A stretch of DNA of 64,000 nt, taken from positions 26,426 through 90,425 of the forward strand of contig SJOL01005655.1 of assembly GCA_004794785.1 (NCBI GenBank), in the 5' to 3' direction. This DNA comes from Opisthorchis felineus. Taxonomy: Eukaryota; Platyhelminthes; Trematoda; Opisthorchiida; Opisthorchiidae. Both the position numbers and the translations under genes were made by a program. Positions 36,201 to 44,940 of the stretch are shown piece by piece. Below the pieces are notes generated by a model, which saw nothing but the letters and a program-made list of their open reading frames with translations, had not been told where the DNA came from and did no database searches. Positions within the stretch are counted from its first letter, which is position 1; the number at the start of each line of letters is the position of its first letter.

Positions 36201-37491
36201 ATGAAGGTTCGGACGCGGTACGTGTTTTTCTGCAGTATAGCCGCCACACGTGTTCCGTGATTGTCCGTAGATCTGTAGTGTTCGGTTGTTACCTGTCTTG
36301 TGCGCGTGCGTGCTGTGTCGAGTTGCATGCATATATATTGTGCGCAATGTGAAAACACCAGTGGCCATCCCAGTTTGATAGTTGCGTAAACGAAAACAAC
36401 TTGGCCTGATGTGAGTCAAGGTCGTAAGCTTGGCACGTGATGTAGGCGGTAGCAGCGTAAATCAAATGGATGGGGAAATACGTGCACGTTTACTGATCAA
36501 ACTAAGGGAAGTGGTGGAAAAAGTAATTAAGCAAAGACGAACCGCGACAGGACCAAGGGCTGGCCACTTCCATAAAAACAGCTGTTTTGTACTGTGCGTG
36601 TGAACTTGGTAGCAAGTGTGGATCCTTTAGTTGTTGGGGGCTCAAAAACGTAATCACTTTTAGGCCTCATAATTTAATTCACCTGAGTAAATTTCACCCC
36701 ATTGTCTAACACTGGCTGTGTAAGTTAATACAAAAATTACCGGTGCCTAGCTGCCATGCTGCTCGGAGGAAGCACGAGGGCTGACATGCTGCCAGGTTGC
36801 CCAAGTCTAGATAGGAGTAGTCGAGATGCGGAAGTTCGGTTCGAATCACGGACCTTTCGGTCAGTAAGTTCGCATATTAACCGCTGCGCTATCTGGAGCT
36901 CCTAATCACAGCAACACCGTTATTGACATTGCCTTGTAAATATGTACAAATGTTTTTGATCATACACCGCATTATCATACAGGGGGGCGAGACGGCCCAA
37001 GTGGTTAGAGCGCGAATTTACTGACCGGAAGGTCCGTGGTTCGAACCCGACCTCTGCCTCTCGACTTCCCCTGTCTAGGCTTGGGCAACCTGGCAGTATC
37101 CCAGCCCTCGTGCTTCCTTCGGGTGGCATGGCAGCTAGGCACCGAAAGGGTGTTACAGCTGAACGATTTTTTTTTCATACAGTGATTCTGGGAATCGCTA
37201 CGCACTCAGTCTACGCTCCTCAAAAATGATACGGTAGTCGGGGTTTTCTGTTATTTTTGTATGTACTGACCGCGATTTGTGGGCTACCCTGTTCAGTCTA
37301 TTACATTCTTGTTTCGCCTTTTAGGTCGTCTTTTATTTGGAGGCTACAGTGACCACGTTATCCACGTGTGGGATGTGTTGAAAGAACAACGCGTCGCGAT
37401 CCTCTACGGTCATGAAAACCGCATATCTTCGTTATACACTAGCCCTGACGGTACTGCTGTGTGCACGGGTAGTTGGGATACAACACTCCGC
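21118..37491 (+). CDS. GNB5: G protein subunit beta-5 orthologue (seven exons, last exon missing)
   Basis: G-beta-5 is the divergent G-protein beta subunit that pairs with the GGL domain of R7-family RGS proteins and damps G-alpha signalling at membranes. Joined exons 21118-21217, 21259-21395, 21437-21478, 21517-21593, 21645-21915, 29273-29510 and 37325-37491 give 1,032 nt, or 344 residues in one frame; vertebrate short G-beta-5 has 353. Residues 1-30 form the charged N-terminal helix ([12 protein letters not shown]). Seven WD blades follow, with [67 protein letters not shown] and [15 protein letters not shown]. Exon phases agree at every junction and all introns are GT-AG. The ATG at 21118 is the first in-frame ATG. 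Exon 7 stops at TLR just before the last propeller strand (VWA in vertebrates), so a very short terminal exon should exist. Unspliced read-through would instead add 16 unrelated residues and stop at 37542. The close match and intact frame suggest a live gene. Confidence 0.93.
21259..21395 (+). CDS. GNB5: GNB5 exon 2
   Basis: Begins after TGTATAG; the split codon restores Leu. Encodes [17 protein letters not shown] and [10 protein letters not shown], the first WD blade. Intron 2 (21396-21436) is again 41 nt. Confidence 0.9.
21437..21478 (+). CDS. GNB5: GNB5 exon 3 (42 nt)
   Basis: A 14-codon exon, [14 protein letters not shown], completing the first blade. It is flanked by TTGAAG and GTGACA splice sites. 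Intron 3 (21479-21516) is 38 nt. Confidence 0.88.
21517..21593 (+). CDS. GNB5: GNB5 exon 4
   Basis: Encodes [20 protein letters not shown] and the start of CGGLDNK, the second blade. It ends in phase 2 at GTAAGT. Intron 4 (21594-21644) is 51 nt. Confidence 0.92.
21645..21915 (+). CDS. GNB5: GNB5 exon 5
   Basis: Encodes blades two to four, including [20 protein letters not shown] and [11 protein letters not shown]. It ends in phase 0 at a GTGAGT donor that opens a 7,357-nt intron. Confidence 0.95.
22087..22262 (-). repeat. tRNA-derived SINE
   Basis: Antisense copy of the window's main SINE. It carries the conserved body (GGTGCCTAGCTGCCAT-like, CGAAGGAAGCACGAGGGCTG, AGGTTGCC) followed by GGTTCGAAC (B box) and a tRNA-like head. 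It is moderately diverged; the tail is unclear next to a 12-G run. Confidence 0.8.
22573..25880 (-). mobile_element. Near-full-length RTE-type LINE, decayed
   Basis: About 3.3 kb antisense to GNB5. In minus-strand order it has a 5' leader, then an endonuclease (near 25100-25570; NGKLIAPT and neighbouring frames match the exonuclease-endonuclease-phosphatase fold of related copies). A linker with [12 protein letters not shown] follows (24263-24619). The reverse transcriptase (23262-23982) has [47 protein letters not shown] and [11 protein letters not shown]. The C-terminal domain (22732-23010) has LPGWEPRD. The 3' end is a short TGATGATGAT microsatellite (plus 22573-22583). Frameshifts disrupt the single long ORF, so it is immobile. 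Confidence 0.85.
26030..28540 (-). mobile_element. RTE-type LINE, endonuclease to reverse transcriptase, heavily decayed
   Basis: Antisense to GNB5. The endonuclease is read at 27835-28300 (LAGDMNA, then [20 protein letters not shown] and DPDHAL). The linker is at about 27440-27646 ([11 protein letters not shown]), and the reverse transcriptase start at about 26700-26870 ([10 protein letters not shown], then RSERGC with RQLLEQR and TAFLDFDD). The RT end is at 26114-26467 ([10 protein letters not shown], where the usual YADD has become YAND). The YAND change removes one catalytic aspartate and frames are broken throughout. The 3' terminus was not found. Confidence 0.7.
29273..29510 (+). CDS. 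GNB5: GNB5 exon 6
   Basis: Encodes [40 protein letters not shown] and [11 protein letters not shown] (blades four to six). The stretch [10 protein letters not shown] is the best conserved part of the gene. It ends in phase 1 at GTGAGT. Confidence 0.95.
29690..30790 (-). mobile_element. RTE-type LINE fragment, post-RT domain
   Basis: The minus strand shows [20 protein letters not shown] (30441-30662), then [37 protein letters not shown] and [12 protein letters not shown] (29708-30067). This belongs to a second RTE subfamily, distinct in wording from the copy at 22573. It ends at its RT side against another RTE copy at about 30790. Confidence 0.75.
30792..32746. repeat. 1,955-bp duplicated segment, copy 1
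   Basis: Matches 38660-40614 at a constant offset of 7,868 bp without indels. By eye about eleven substitutions separate the two copies (for example AATTAATG versus AATTGATG, ATCTCGATTG versus ATCTCAATTG). The SINE and both its target-site duplications are shared. Confidence 0.95.
31978..32167 (+). repeat. tRNA-derived SINE with 10-bp target-site duplication
   Basis: It opens with GAGATGGCTCAGTGACTAA (A box region), then GTGGTTCGAACCC (B box). The family body follows (GGCAGTATCTCAGCCCTCG, GGTGGCATGGCAGCT) and an ATT-rich tail. ATGCAGGCAC flanks it at 31968-31977 and 32168-32177. It is inserted in the RTE copy. Confidence 0.95.
33427..33618 (-). repeat. tRNA-derived SINE with 8-bp target-site duplication
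   Basis: Antisense copy with a T/C-rich tail (plus AAGAAAAGAAAAAGAAAA), the family body and GGTTCGAACC. GGGATTGA flanks it at 33419-33426 and 33619-33626. It splits the endonuclease region of the RTE copy, whose reading resumes on both sides. Confidence 0.93.
33831..35112. other. Unassigned intron sequence
   Basis: Short frames only (plus 34127-34363; minus 34829-35102). No transposon or gene similarity was recognised. Confidence 0.3.
35113..35265 (-). repeat. tRNA-derived SINE, 3' truncated
   Basis: Antisense copy holding the body from GCATGCCACCCGAAGGAAG to the B box (GATTCGAACCACGG) and the head near 35250. The 3' tail part is missing. Confidence 0.85.
36163..36360 (-). repeat. LTR-like block (second copy)
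   Basis: Colinear with 3785-4035 on the minus strand. Shared landmarks are GTGTTTTCACATTG, a TATATA stretch, CACACGTGT/CACACGTAT and CAAACGATAAGT. No gag or pol follows, so if it is an LTR it is solo or diverged. Confidence 0.35.
36741..36903 (-). repeat. tRNA-derived SINE
   Basis: Antisense copy with GGTGCCTAGCTGCCATGC, AGGTTGCCCAAGTCTAGA, GGTTCGAATCACGG (B box) and a tRNA-like head. The tail lies in AAAAATTACC; no clean target-site duplication was seen. Confidence 0.88.
36983..37174 (+). repeat. tRNA-derived SINE with 8-bp target-site duplication
   Basis: The best-preserved copy: CAAGTGGTTAGAGCGCG (A box), GTGGTTCGAACCCGACC (B box), GGCTTGGGCAACCTGGCAG, TGCTTCCTTCGGGTGGCATG, GTGTTACAGCTGAACGA and a poly-T tail. 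TCATACAG flanks it at 36975-36982 and 37175-37182. It sits 150 bp upstream of GNB5 exon 7, in sense. Confidence 0.96.
37325..37491 (+). CDS. GNB5: GNB5 exon 7
   Basis: Encodes [20 protein letters not shown], the [15 protein letters not shown] repeat and GSWDTTLR (last two blades). A GTAAGC donor follows immediately. The expected final VW-x residues and stop codon are not attached, implying a further tiny exon that was not located. Confidence 0.93.
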
Positions 37492-37851
37492 GTAAGCACT
37501 TCGCGATTACTTTGTTCAGTTTCCACTTCTCATCTTGTCTAAGTGCAAGCCAACCACAATGCCAATCAGCCACTTGTGGCTGAGCGTTGGAAAGTCGAAA
37601 CCTCTGTCCGTAGGATTGCGTGTACGGATACTCCTGGAGATTAATGATCAGTTATATTTTTCCAGTAAGGATAATACAACCATACAGTATAGGTTGGTTC
37701 TATCTGCACTGTGGACTCCGGATTTGCCACTTCATGCTGTCTAGCTACAATTCCGCAAAATACGTGAACTCCTTTATGGATGATAGGTCGTTTTCGTAAT
37801 GATTCCGAAGGAGTAGGAAGAGTTTCGGCACCGTGAGTCATTAATACTGAT

Positions 37852-38034
37852 AATAATAGTAATAATAATAATCGCTCAGCCGCACGACCCTTTCGGTGCC
37901 TAGCTGCCATGTCACTCGAAGGAAGCACTATGGCTAAGATTCTGTCAAGTTGCCTAAGCCTAAACAGGAGCAGTCGAGATGCCAGGCTTCCAGTCAGCAT
38001 TTTCGCGCCATAACAACTGAGCTACCTCTAGCCG
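37852..38034 (-). repeat. tRNA-derived SINE with (ATT)n tail, B box lost
   Basis: Antisense copy with an AATAATAATAATAAT run at its tail, then CCTTTCGGTGCCTAGCTGCC and the body. The B-box stretch is deleted (GCCAGGCTTCCAGTCAG replaces it), so it could not be transcribed by Pol III. Confidence 0.85.
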
Positions 38035-38384
38035 TGAATTGTTGGTTCATGATGGAAATACTGGTGAACAAAGCGCAGTGAAGCTCTTCGAAACAGTCCA
38101 GTGTCCACTCAGGATTGATCATCGTCAACAGTGTTGGCAACAAACCATTAATATATATAGGCGCGTAACTGCTGCCGCTGTCAACCTTGAAACCTCCTGA
38201 ATTTAGGCCACGTTTCTTTCCCTGGATAACGCACCTTGCCTAGATGAGTTCAAAGTTGTTTACATTCCAGTCAGTTTCCAAACAGACTATTGCGTGCTTT
38301 CTCACTCAACTAGTGTAGTTCATCTACTGGGATGAGACCAGATTTCGTTTTTTTTCCGGGTCAGTTAAACTAACCTCTTTACAT
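38035..38384. other. Unassigned sequence
   Basis: No similarity recognised between the preceding SINE and the RTE 3' end. The missing GNB5 terminal exon was looked for here without success. Confidence 0.3.
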
Positions 38385-38659
38385 ATCATCATCATTATCC
38401 ACTGTAACAACCGTGCACTTGTACAGTGGTTGTATTTGCCACAGGTTCGTCCACCGATGATTTGGGGAGGTGAGGTAGGTAGCTGCGAATTGGAGGAGAG
38501 AGGTGATAAATTGGTGCCTAACTACAGGACTGCCAGTGGACTGTTATTTGAGTGAATTGGCAAGGGAGCTATGCATTGAAGGCAATAACTCCATTGAGGG
38601 CGCGACTGGACCATGTCGGACAATGTTTCTAACCACTGATGTGGCCCGTCTCGGGGTCT

Positions 38660-40614
38660 CCATTCAGGGAGGCGGCAATGACCAGCGCAACTGAGTTTGC
38701 TGGTAATAGATTTCACACTTCGCGGCCAAGTCATTGTTTGATCTCCCCTTGCTCGTTTTCACCCTTCCCGCGTTTCTGCAAAAACAACTCTTTGAGGAAG
38801 TCGGTCAACTGGCACGTCAACTGGTCAACGGAGAACGTGGCCAAGCCAGCGCAACCTGTGGAGAGTGATCAGTTCATCTATCGTGGGCGAGTTATTTCTC
38901 CCGGAAACCATTCGACGTACCTCAGCATTACTGATCCGGTGTTCCCACCAGACGCGGACAGTGCCCCGAAGACATCGATAGTCAAACACTGAAAGTTCTT
39001 ATAACGTCCTCAGCGCGCAGCGACCAGGTCCCTGACGCACATAGCAATATGGATCGCACCGCAGCAATGTAAACTTGACCATTGACGGATAAATTGATGC
39101 CACGCCTACAGGTGTGATACAGGTTCACGAAAGCTGTTGTGGCCTTGTCAATCCGGATGGAAATATCATCTTTCACGAGACCACCGGAACTGATGCAGCT
39201 GCCCAGGTAGACAAATTTGCCTACTACCTCAAGTGGCTCATCCGCAAGCATGAGGCTAGGGTTCGACCCTACCCAGTCTTGCGGCAACACTTTTCACTCT
39301 GCAGGTGCGAAGCGCATGCCAAAACGCGAGGCAGAATTATTTAGACTATTTACTGTTCTTTGCATTACGACGGCGTCAGATCCAAAAAGATCTATGTCGC
39401 TGAATACTCAATATTTTTGAGAGAATACCCTGGGAGCATTTTGACCTCACAGCCATTAGAAACTGGTGGTGAGTCTTCCATAATCATATCAGTGACGAAG
39501 TTGAAGATTAAAGGTGAAAGAGGACTGCCCTGCCTGACACTACCATAGTGCACAGAGTCAAAGTCAGCTTTCAAGTCAGGGAAGACCACCATTGTTAGTT
39601 GCTGGACGCAGTTGCGCTGTGTCAGAATCTGTCAGAGGGTGAAAATGTGATCGATGCATCCTCTTGCACGATGGAACTCAGCTTGGTTTTCACGGATTTG
39701 TCTCTCCCTGTGTTCGGTCAACCTTCGAAGGATAAGACCAGAGGTCCCTTCGATGCCACAGCTACCAGGCTGATGCCACGGTGGTTTCCACGCAGCGTTC
39801 GCGTACCCATTTCGGCGATAGGAATAGTTGTCGACATGCAGGCACGAGATGGCTCAGTGACTAAAGCGCGAATTTGCTGGCCGGCAGGTCCGTGGTTCGA
39901 ACCCATCCTCTGCATCTCAATTGCTCCTGTTTGAATTTGGACAGCCCGGCAGTATCTCAGCCCTCGAGCTTCCCTCGGGTGGCATGGCAGCTGAGCATCG
40001 GAAGGGTTTTACAACTGAAGGATTATTTTATTATTATGCAGGCACTTTCTTCACTCCATATCGCACTAATGGCCTTTGTCAGATGAGTCACCAGAGATTC
40101 TCCGCCTCCTTTGAAGAGGTCTGGATACAGGCCTTCCGGTCCTGGTGCCTTCTCACGTTTAATTACGGACATTTCGTACTTTACTTCTTCCGACGGGCGA
40201 TTAAGGTTTACATTTCATTCGCCCGTATGCACTATCTCCAAAGGCTATGTTGCAGGAGTCCAGCTAAGCTGTTCTTCAAAGCCGCCTTTTTCACTTGTCG
40301 TTTCACTGATCTTCGCCTTCTTATGGCCAGTCGATCGTATCAGTTGATATAAGCCACGGCTGTTTCTGGTTGCAAATCCACCTCCATCTCCCGAGCTTTT
40401 GTTGCCCACCAAAGGTCTCGGTCTTTCCTTAGGCCCTTCACTATTTGGCGTTTGAGGGATCGTCGTACTCGTTGCCTGCTGGTGTGGCACCATTCAGGAC
40501 TAGCGATCTCGATGATATCCTGTGGTCATTTAACTGTATCGTAGAAGTCGGACAGACAGCACCGAACGCCGCTAGCATAGCTCCTTTCATATTGTGCCAT
40601 ACTTAATCCACGTG
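38660..40614. repeat. 1,955-bp duplicated segment, copy 2
   Basis: Near-identical partner of 30792-32746 (offset 7,868 bp). Unlike copy 1, its left side continues into the proper RTE 3' end. Its right side meets Gypsy sequence instead of RTE endonuclease. Confidence 0.95.
39846..40035 (+). repeat. tRNA-derived SINE (duplicated with its host LINE)
   Basis: Same insertion as 31978-32167, including the flanking ATGCAGGCAC at 39836-39845 and 40036-40045. It therefore arose by copying the host segment, not by a second insertion. Confidence 0.95.
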
Positions 40615-42670
40615 GTCCTTTGCTGTTGTCACCAGGCGCCTAAAGGTATCTACAAAACTCTCGGTTTGACTATTCGACTGTGGATGGAATGATGGGGGAG
40701 TAATACGCATGATGCCGATCCTTCGGACGACATTACCAAATTGGTGGGATGTGAACTGAATACCGTTGTGGGACACATTGGTTTCTGGAAGGTTGAATGT
40801 TGAAAACAAACGTCGCAGTTTATCGTTGTTTGCTATCTTTGTCTCAGAAATTAGAAGACTCCGTGCCACTTTCTCAAAGCATCAACAACGATGGTTAGTT
40901 TGTCGGGCGAAATCACGCGCATACGAGATCATGGCTTTCCTGACTGGTCTAGGCTGCGTTGTTTGTCGTATGTGCACCTGGGGTAGCTGTTACGTAACTA
41001 CCTATAGCTTCATCCATACCTGGCTAATAAAATACCTGCGAGTGAGAGTCTCATGCGGCTTATCCCCGATGTCCGTTATAAAACTGACCTAAGACCCGAC
41101 ATCAAAGATTAATTGGAACATTAATCTGGTCGTCAAAGAGAAGGCAGTCATTGAGACTAGATGACGAACTTCGTCGCTGAAAAAATCGTATAATTCCCCA
41201 TGAAGTACAAGTTTTTGGCTGAGCTGTTTTTGTGGTACTCCCAAGTCCAATGTAGTGCGTTGTCATTTTTTTGGTGCCATCACGAACCATGTCAACAGCC
41301 ACCGGCAGTTGATTCATGGTTTCCAATACTGCAGCATATACTTCTGGTTCGACAACAGTGGTTGTCATGACGGTATCTGGTTTCATCGCATGAGCCTGAA
41401 TCAGGCGTGAAAGCGCACCTGCCTGTCCGCCGTTGCAACTGGTTGGTTGTGCAGACCGGTATACCTTTCTTGGAACCAATAATAGTCATCAATGACATAT
41501 AATCAGTCACAAGCGTGAAATGTCTGTTATAACGCACTTCGCGGAACTTTGTCACATTAGAAGTGATGGCCAGTGCTCCCTTAATCTGACCGTAGCTTCG
41601 TTCCGCGGATGCTACTGATGTTGCGGTATATGCAATTGGCTTTTGCGTACTGCCTGGGAATTCGTAGTTTATGACTGCTGCAACTCCACGGTTGGACTCA
41701 TCAGAACTGAGGCTCACAGTAAGTAGAAGTTCGAACTGCATAGTCGCTTCTTCGATTGAAAGGTGACAGTCGCATGACTAATCTCACCGACATCACCCGG
41801 TCGGGACCTAGTTCAAATATTAACCTAAGCGGTTTATGACTGATGGGAAAGCGCTGTAGTAGTTAGCTAACATCAATACTGATTTGAGTTTAGGAACGTT
41901 GGATGCTTGGGGCATTCTCTCGATCGCAACGATATTTGGCGGGTTGGGTCGACCACCGTTGTTGTGATAATGAACCCGAGGTACTTCACAGAATTTACGT
42001 TTTCCTTTCTTCAGTCGAAAAACACAGTTATGTACCCGTTGAAAGAGGGCATCCAACTAGGACAGAAGTTCTCTAGTCTCTTCCACAACGCTATCGTCAA
42101 GGTATTCATCGACTTCGCACGCACCAGACAACATTGTTTCCGTAAACTGCTGGATGATTGCTTGCACAGTTTTCACTATGAACGGCAATCACGTGTATTG
42201 GAGTAGGCCACATTATGCACATTAATCGTCAGATGTCCGAATTCTTCGAATTTATTCTCCGGGTGGGCCTCTCAGAGATCCAGCATTGCGAAATACGCGC
42301 TACCTTTCGTCTTCTCAAAAATATCATCGGGTTACGCCTGTGGATACTGATGATTGTCCGAAGTGTCATTCAGGCCTGCAGGCTCATCGACAGATCCGCA
42401 CTGCACCAGACTTCTTTTTACTGTCGAGATTGGCGCATTCCATGAGGAGTAGCTACCGGTTTCAAGGCTCTGGCATCCAGGCGTTTGAGTTTGCACTGAG
42501 AGTGGGCATCGCCTCCAAGGCCTGTTCCACACTCTCTAACTTTCCGGTGATCGAAACTGTAGCAGCTGGAACTAGAGTGCCTATGGTACACGGTTTATAC
42601 CTGATAAATTGATTGAGTCGGCAAAGCCGTTTGTGGTACTGGCTTTTCCGGTTTGAAGATCGGCGTGACA
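40615..42670 (-). mobile_element. Decayed Ty3/Gypsy pol region
   Basis: The minus strand runs RT, RNase H, integrase. RT at about 41820-42540 reads YSSWNAPISTVKR, TKGSAYFAMLDL, LTINVHN and EYLDDSVVE (catalytic YLDD kept). RNase H at 41292-41741 reads GVAAVINYEFPGSTQKPIAY, YGQIKGALAI, FTLVTDYMSL and KKGIPV. The integrase end at 40615-40869 reads NGIQFTSHQFGN and PPSFHPQSNSQTESFVDTF. Stops and frameshifts separate the parts. The integrase C-terminus is cut off at 40614 by an RTE copy. LTRs were not seen. Confidence 0.88.
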
Positions 42671-44775
42671 TTCGGCCATAGGTGGAGCACCTGCTTCGTC
42701 TTCAGACAACGTCCAAGGCCATCACCGGTATATTAGAACCACGGCATTGACTGAGTTATTGACCTCTGATTCTCAAAATTTGATTTAGCAGCACAAACCG
42801 TCAGTCAGCCATGTTGAATCTGCAGACGACGGATGCCGTCTATGTCCAGGAGGTCAGGCTCACAAGCTGCAAGGTAGACCTCACGATCGCAATATTCAGT
42901 TAAATTCACCAAGTAATTTAAGCTGCGGCATTTCTCGTGGTGTTGATTGTTGGCCTACATTTTAATGCACAAATTCTCCTCCAGATGCGATGGGAAACGA
43001 TCGTAATATAGCAAGCCGCTTTGAGCTGTGACCGAATTGTGCATCCGTTTGCTCCGATTGTCATACTTCTGACGAGCCTCGACCTGAATGTCTTACGTGG
43101 CAAGTGCTGCATTTAACTGAAGTTTTGACTATTTTCGTATGTTACATGATCTCCAAGTCTGACTAGGTTTCCGCGTCCGATACTAATTTCCTTTTGTCCT
43201 CGTCATTTGCACACTAAATGCTTATGCTCTTTATGGGAACAAAAAATTCCACACATAGTACCGTTCGCCGCACTGCCTGCATGCCGAGGAGGACTCCTCC
43301 GTTCGGAACAGTGGATGCCAGTTGGATTACCCTAGAGTGCTAGCTCCACTAACTTGTGAGGTTGTCAGTTGTATGGGTGGCACGTAGTCGCTTTCAAGGC
43401 AAACCGAAATATGTGATGCAGACTATAACACAGCAACAACACAACATCCTCTGTGCAGGTGACGTCTACATATTTTGAATAGCGAATTCCGGTTCGTTAG
43501 TTCAAAACTTAATAGAATGCCTAATCAAACCAATGAGTTTTTGTCACCTGAAGCCCGGCAGTTACCCGTGGTTAATCAGATATCTGCCCACGAAACCGTG
43601 GAACAATGACCACTCTGCATCTAGGGCAATTTGGCTCTATCTTGAAGGGTTTCACTAGTGAAGTTTCATACCTAGATCAGAATTCCACATCATCTTTTCA
43701 CTTTGCGTTATACTCGCATCGGTTTATTCACTCATACAAAAATGAGCACTGGGTAGTGGATTGATATAGACAGCAAGTACTTTAAATTAGAATAATGATT
43801 TGATGGCCTCAGCAGCACTGCACGCATTGTATGTATTCCACCGTATACGGATGTTTTTAAAGACGACACCTCGTTAGCCAAGCGTGCTCTTCATAGCCAC
43901 CTTACCTACCATTCCAGCTAGAGTATTGTTACTGCATCGTCGTTACCCGGTTCATATTACATATTTAGTACAGTTTGTATATCGCTTTTGCTGCAACGAC
44001 TTGGACGTTTCATCATTTTCCCCTGACTTTCTCCTCAATTTAGATCTGGGCCTGAGGATAGGTTTCGGGCAGTGTGCGAATCCAGTCCCTCGTTGTTAGC
44101 TCAAGTTGTTGCATTTAGTGCCATTCACAACTCAGTGCAATCGTGTCTATTGGTAATTTCTATTTGTTTTTTCCTTGTTCCCTTTCTCTTTACCCTTTCA
44201 GTCCCACTTAACCTCCTACAGTCACCTAATTTTGACATTGTATTGTAGACCATTTTTTGTATATATGGGCACAATGTCTTTTGAACCTACCACTTTTCAA
44301 CCAACGTAAAGCAATCGGTAGTCGTGTTAGTCAATCCTCGTCAAGGGTCAAAACGGTGCGTTGAAGTTTTGAAGTGTTTTTTAATGCCACCCCACACAGA
44401 GTAAAAACAAATGATTTATGGAATGTCGCTCCCATTCACCTTGATTAATTCATTTACGGCCCCGGAAGATGGGATTAGCTAACGAGGATTGATTCGTTCC
44501 TAGTACATGAATAATCTTATGCAACTTTTGAGCCGAAAAATTGAACCATCCACGCTACCTTACATGCACCCTCGAATTTCTATGAATCTCATCAAAGGTA
44601 CGACTGCAGGACAATAACAGTCTGTGTGATGAGAAACACACAGAGAAGGACCTTAACCGTGTTTATATGCAGATGGTGGCGACGTATCCTTGAGTGTGTT
44701 GTTTGAATAAACTGGCCTTGGAAAAACATTCATACAGAACCATTGAACGCTCGTTTCATTGAAAATTGGTTACTC
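42671..44775. other. Unassigned sequence
   Basis: No frame longer than 71 codons and no recognised repeat. T-rich between about 44150 and 44270. Confidence 0.3.
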
Positions 44776-44940
44776 GGTTGGTATAGCTCAGTGGTTAAGG
44801 GCGCAAGACTTCCAACCGGAAGGTCTGACCCCAGCACTTCGATTGTCTAGGCCCGAGCAACTGGAAGTATCCCAGCCTTCGAGCATCCTTCGGATGGCAT
44901 GGCAGCTGTGAACCGAAATGGTGTTGCAGCTGAACGACCA
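44776..44940 (+). repeat. tRNA-derived SINE, diverged
   Basis: GGTATAGCTCAGTGGTTAAG is the clearest tRNA-like A box in the window. The B-box arm has been partly deleted (GAAGGTCTGACCCCAGC). The body is recognisable (CTAGGCCCGAGCAACTGG, GATGGCATGGCAGCT, GTTGCAGCTGAACGA). Confidence 0.88.

Larger units (their letters stand above)
29511..37324 (+). other. GNB5 intron 6, filled with transposons
   Basis: 7,814 nt from GTGAGT to TTTTAG. It holds two antisense RTE LINEs (29690-30790, 30792-33830), five SINEs in both orientations and an LTR-like block (36163-36360). The stretches 33830-35110 and 35265-36160 show nothing recognisable. Confidence 0.9.
38385..40614 (-). mobile_element. 5'-truncated RTE LINE carrying a SINE
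   Basis: The 3' end is a TGATGATGAT microsatellite (plus 38385-38394). The C-terminal domain at 38522-38734 reads [18 protein letters not shown]. It continues into the same post-RT, RT and linker sequence as 30792-32746 and stops abruptly at 40614, where Gypsy integrase sequence begins. The embedded SINE is at 39846-40035. Confidence 0.88.

Noticed and set aside
37492..37542. Read-through of GNB5 exon 7 as the true C-terminus
   Set aside because: A canonical GTAAGC donor follows exactly at the family's conserved break and the tail lacks the blade-closing tryptophan. Kept only as an alternative in findings.
44776..44940. Possible genuine tRNA gene
   Set aside because: The A box is good, but the T arm is broken and the sequence continues into the SINE body; no cloverleaf closes.
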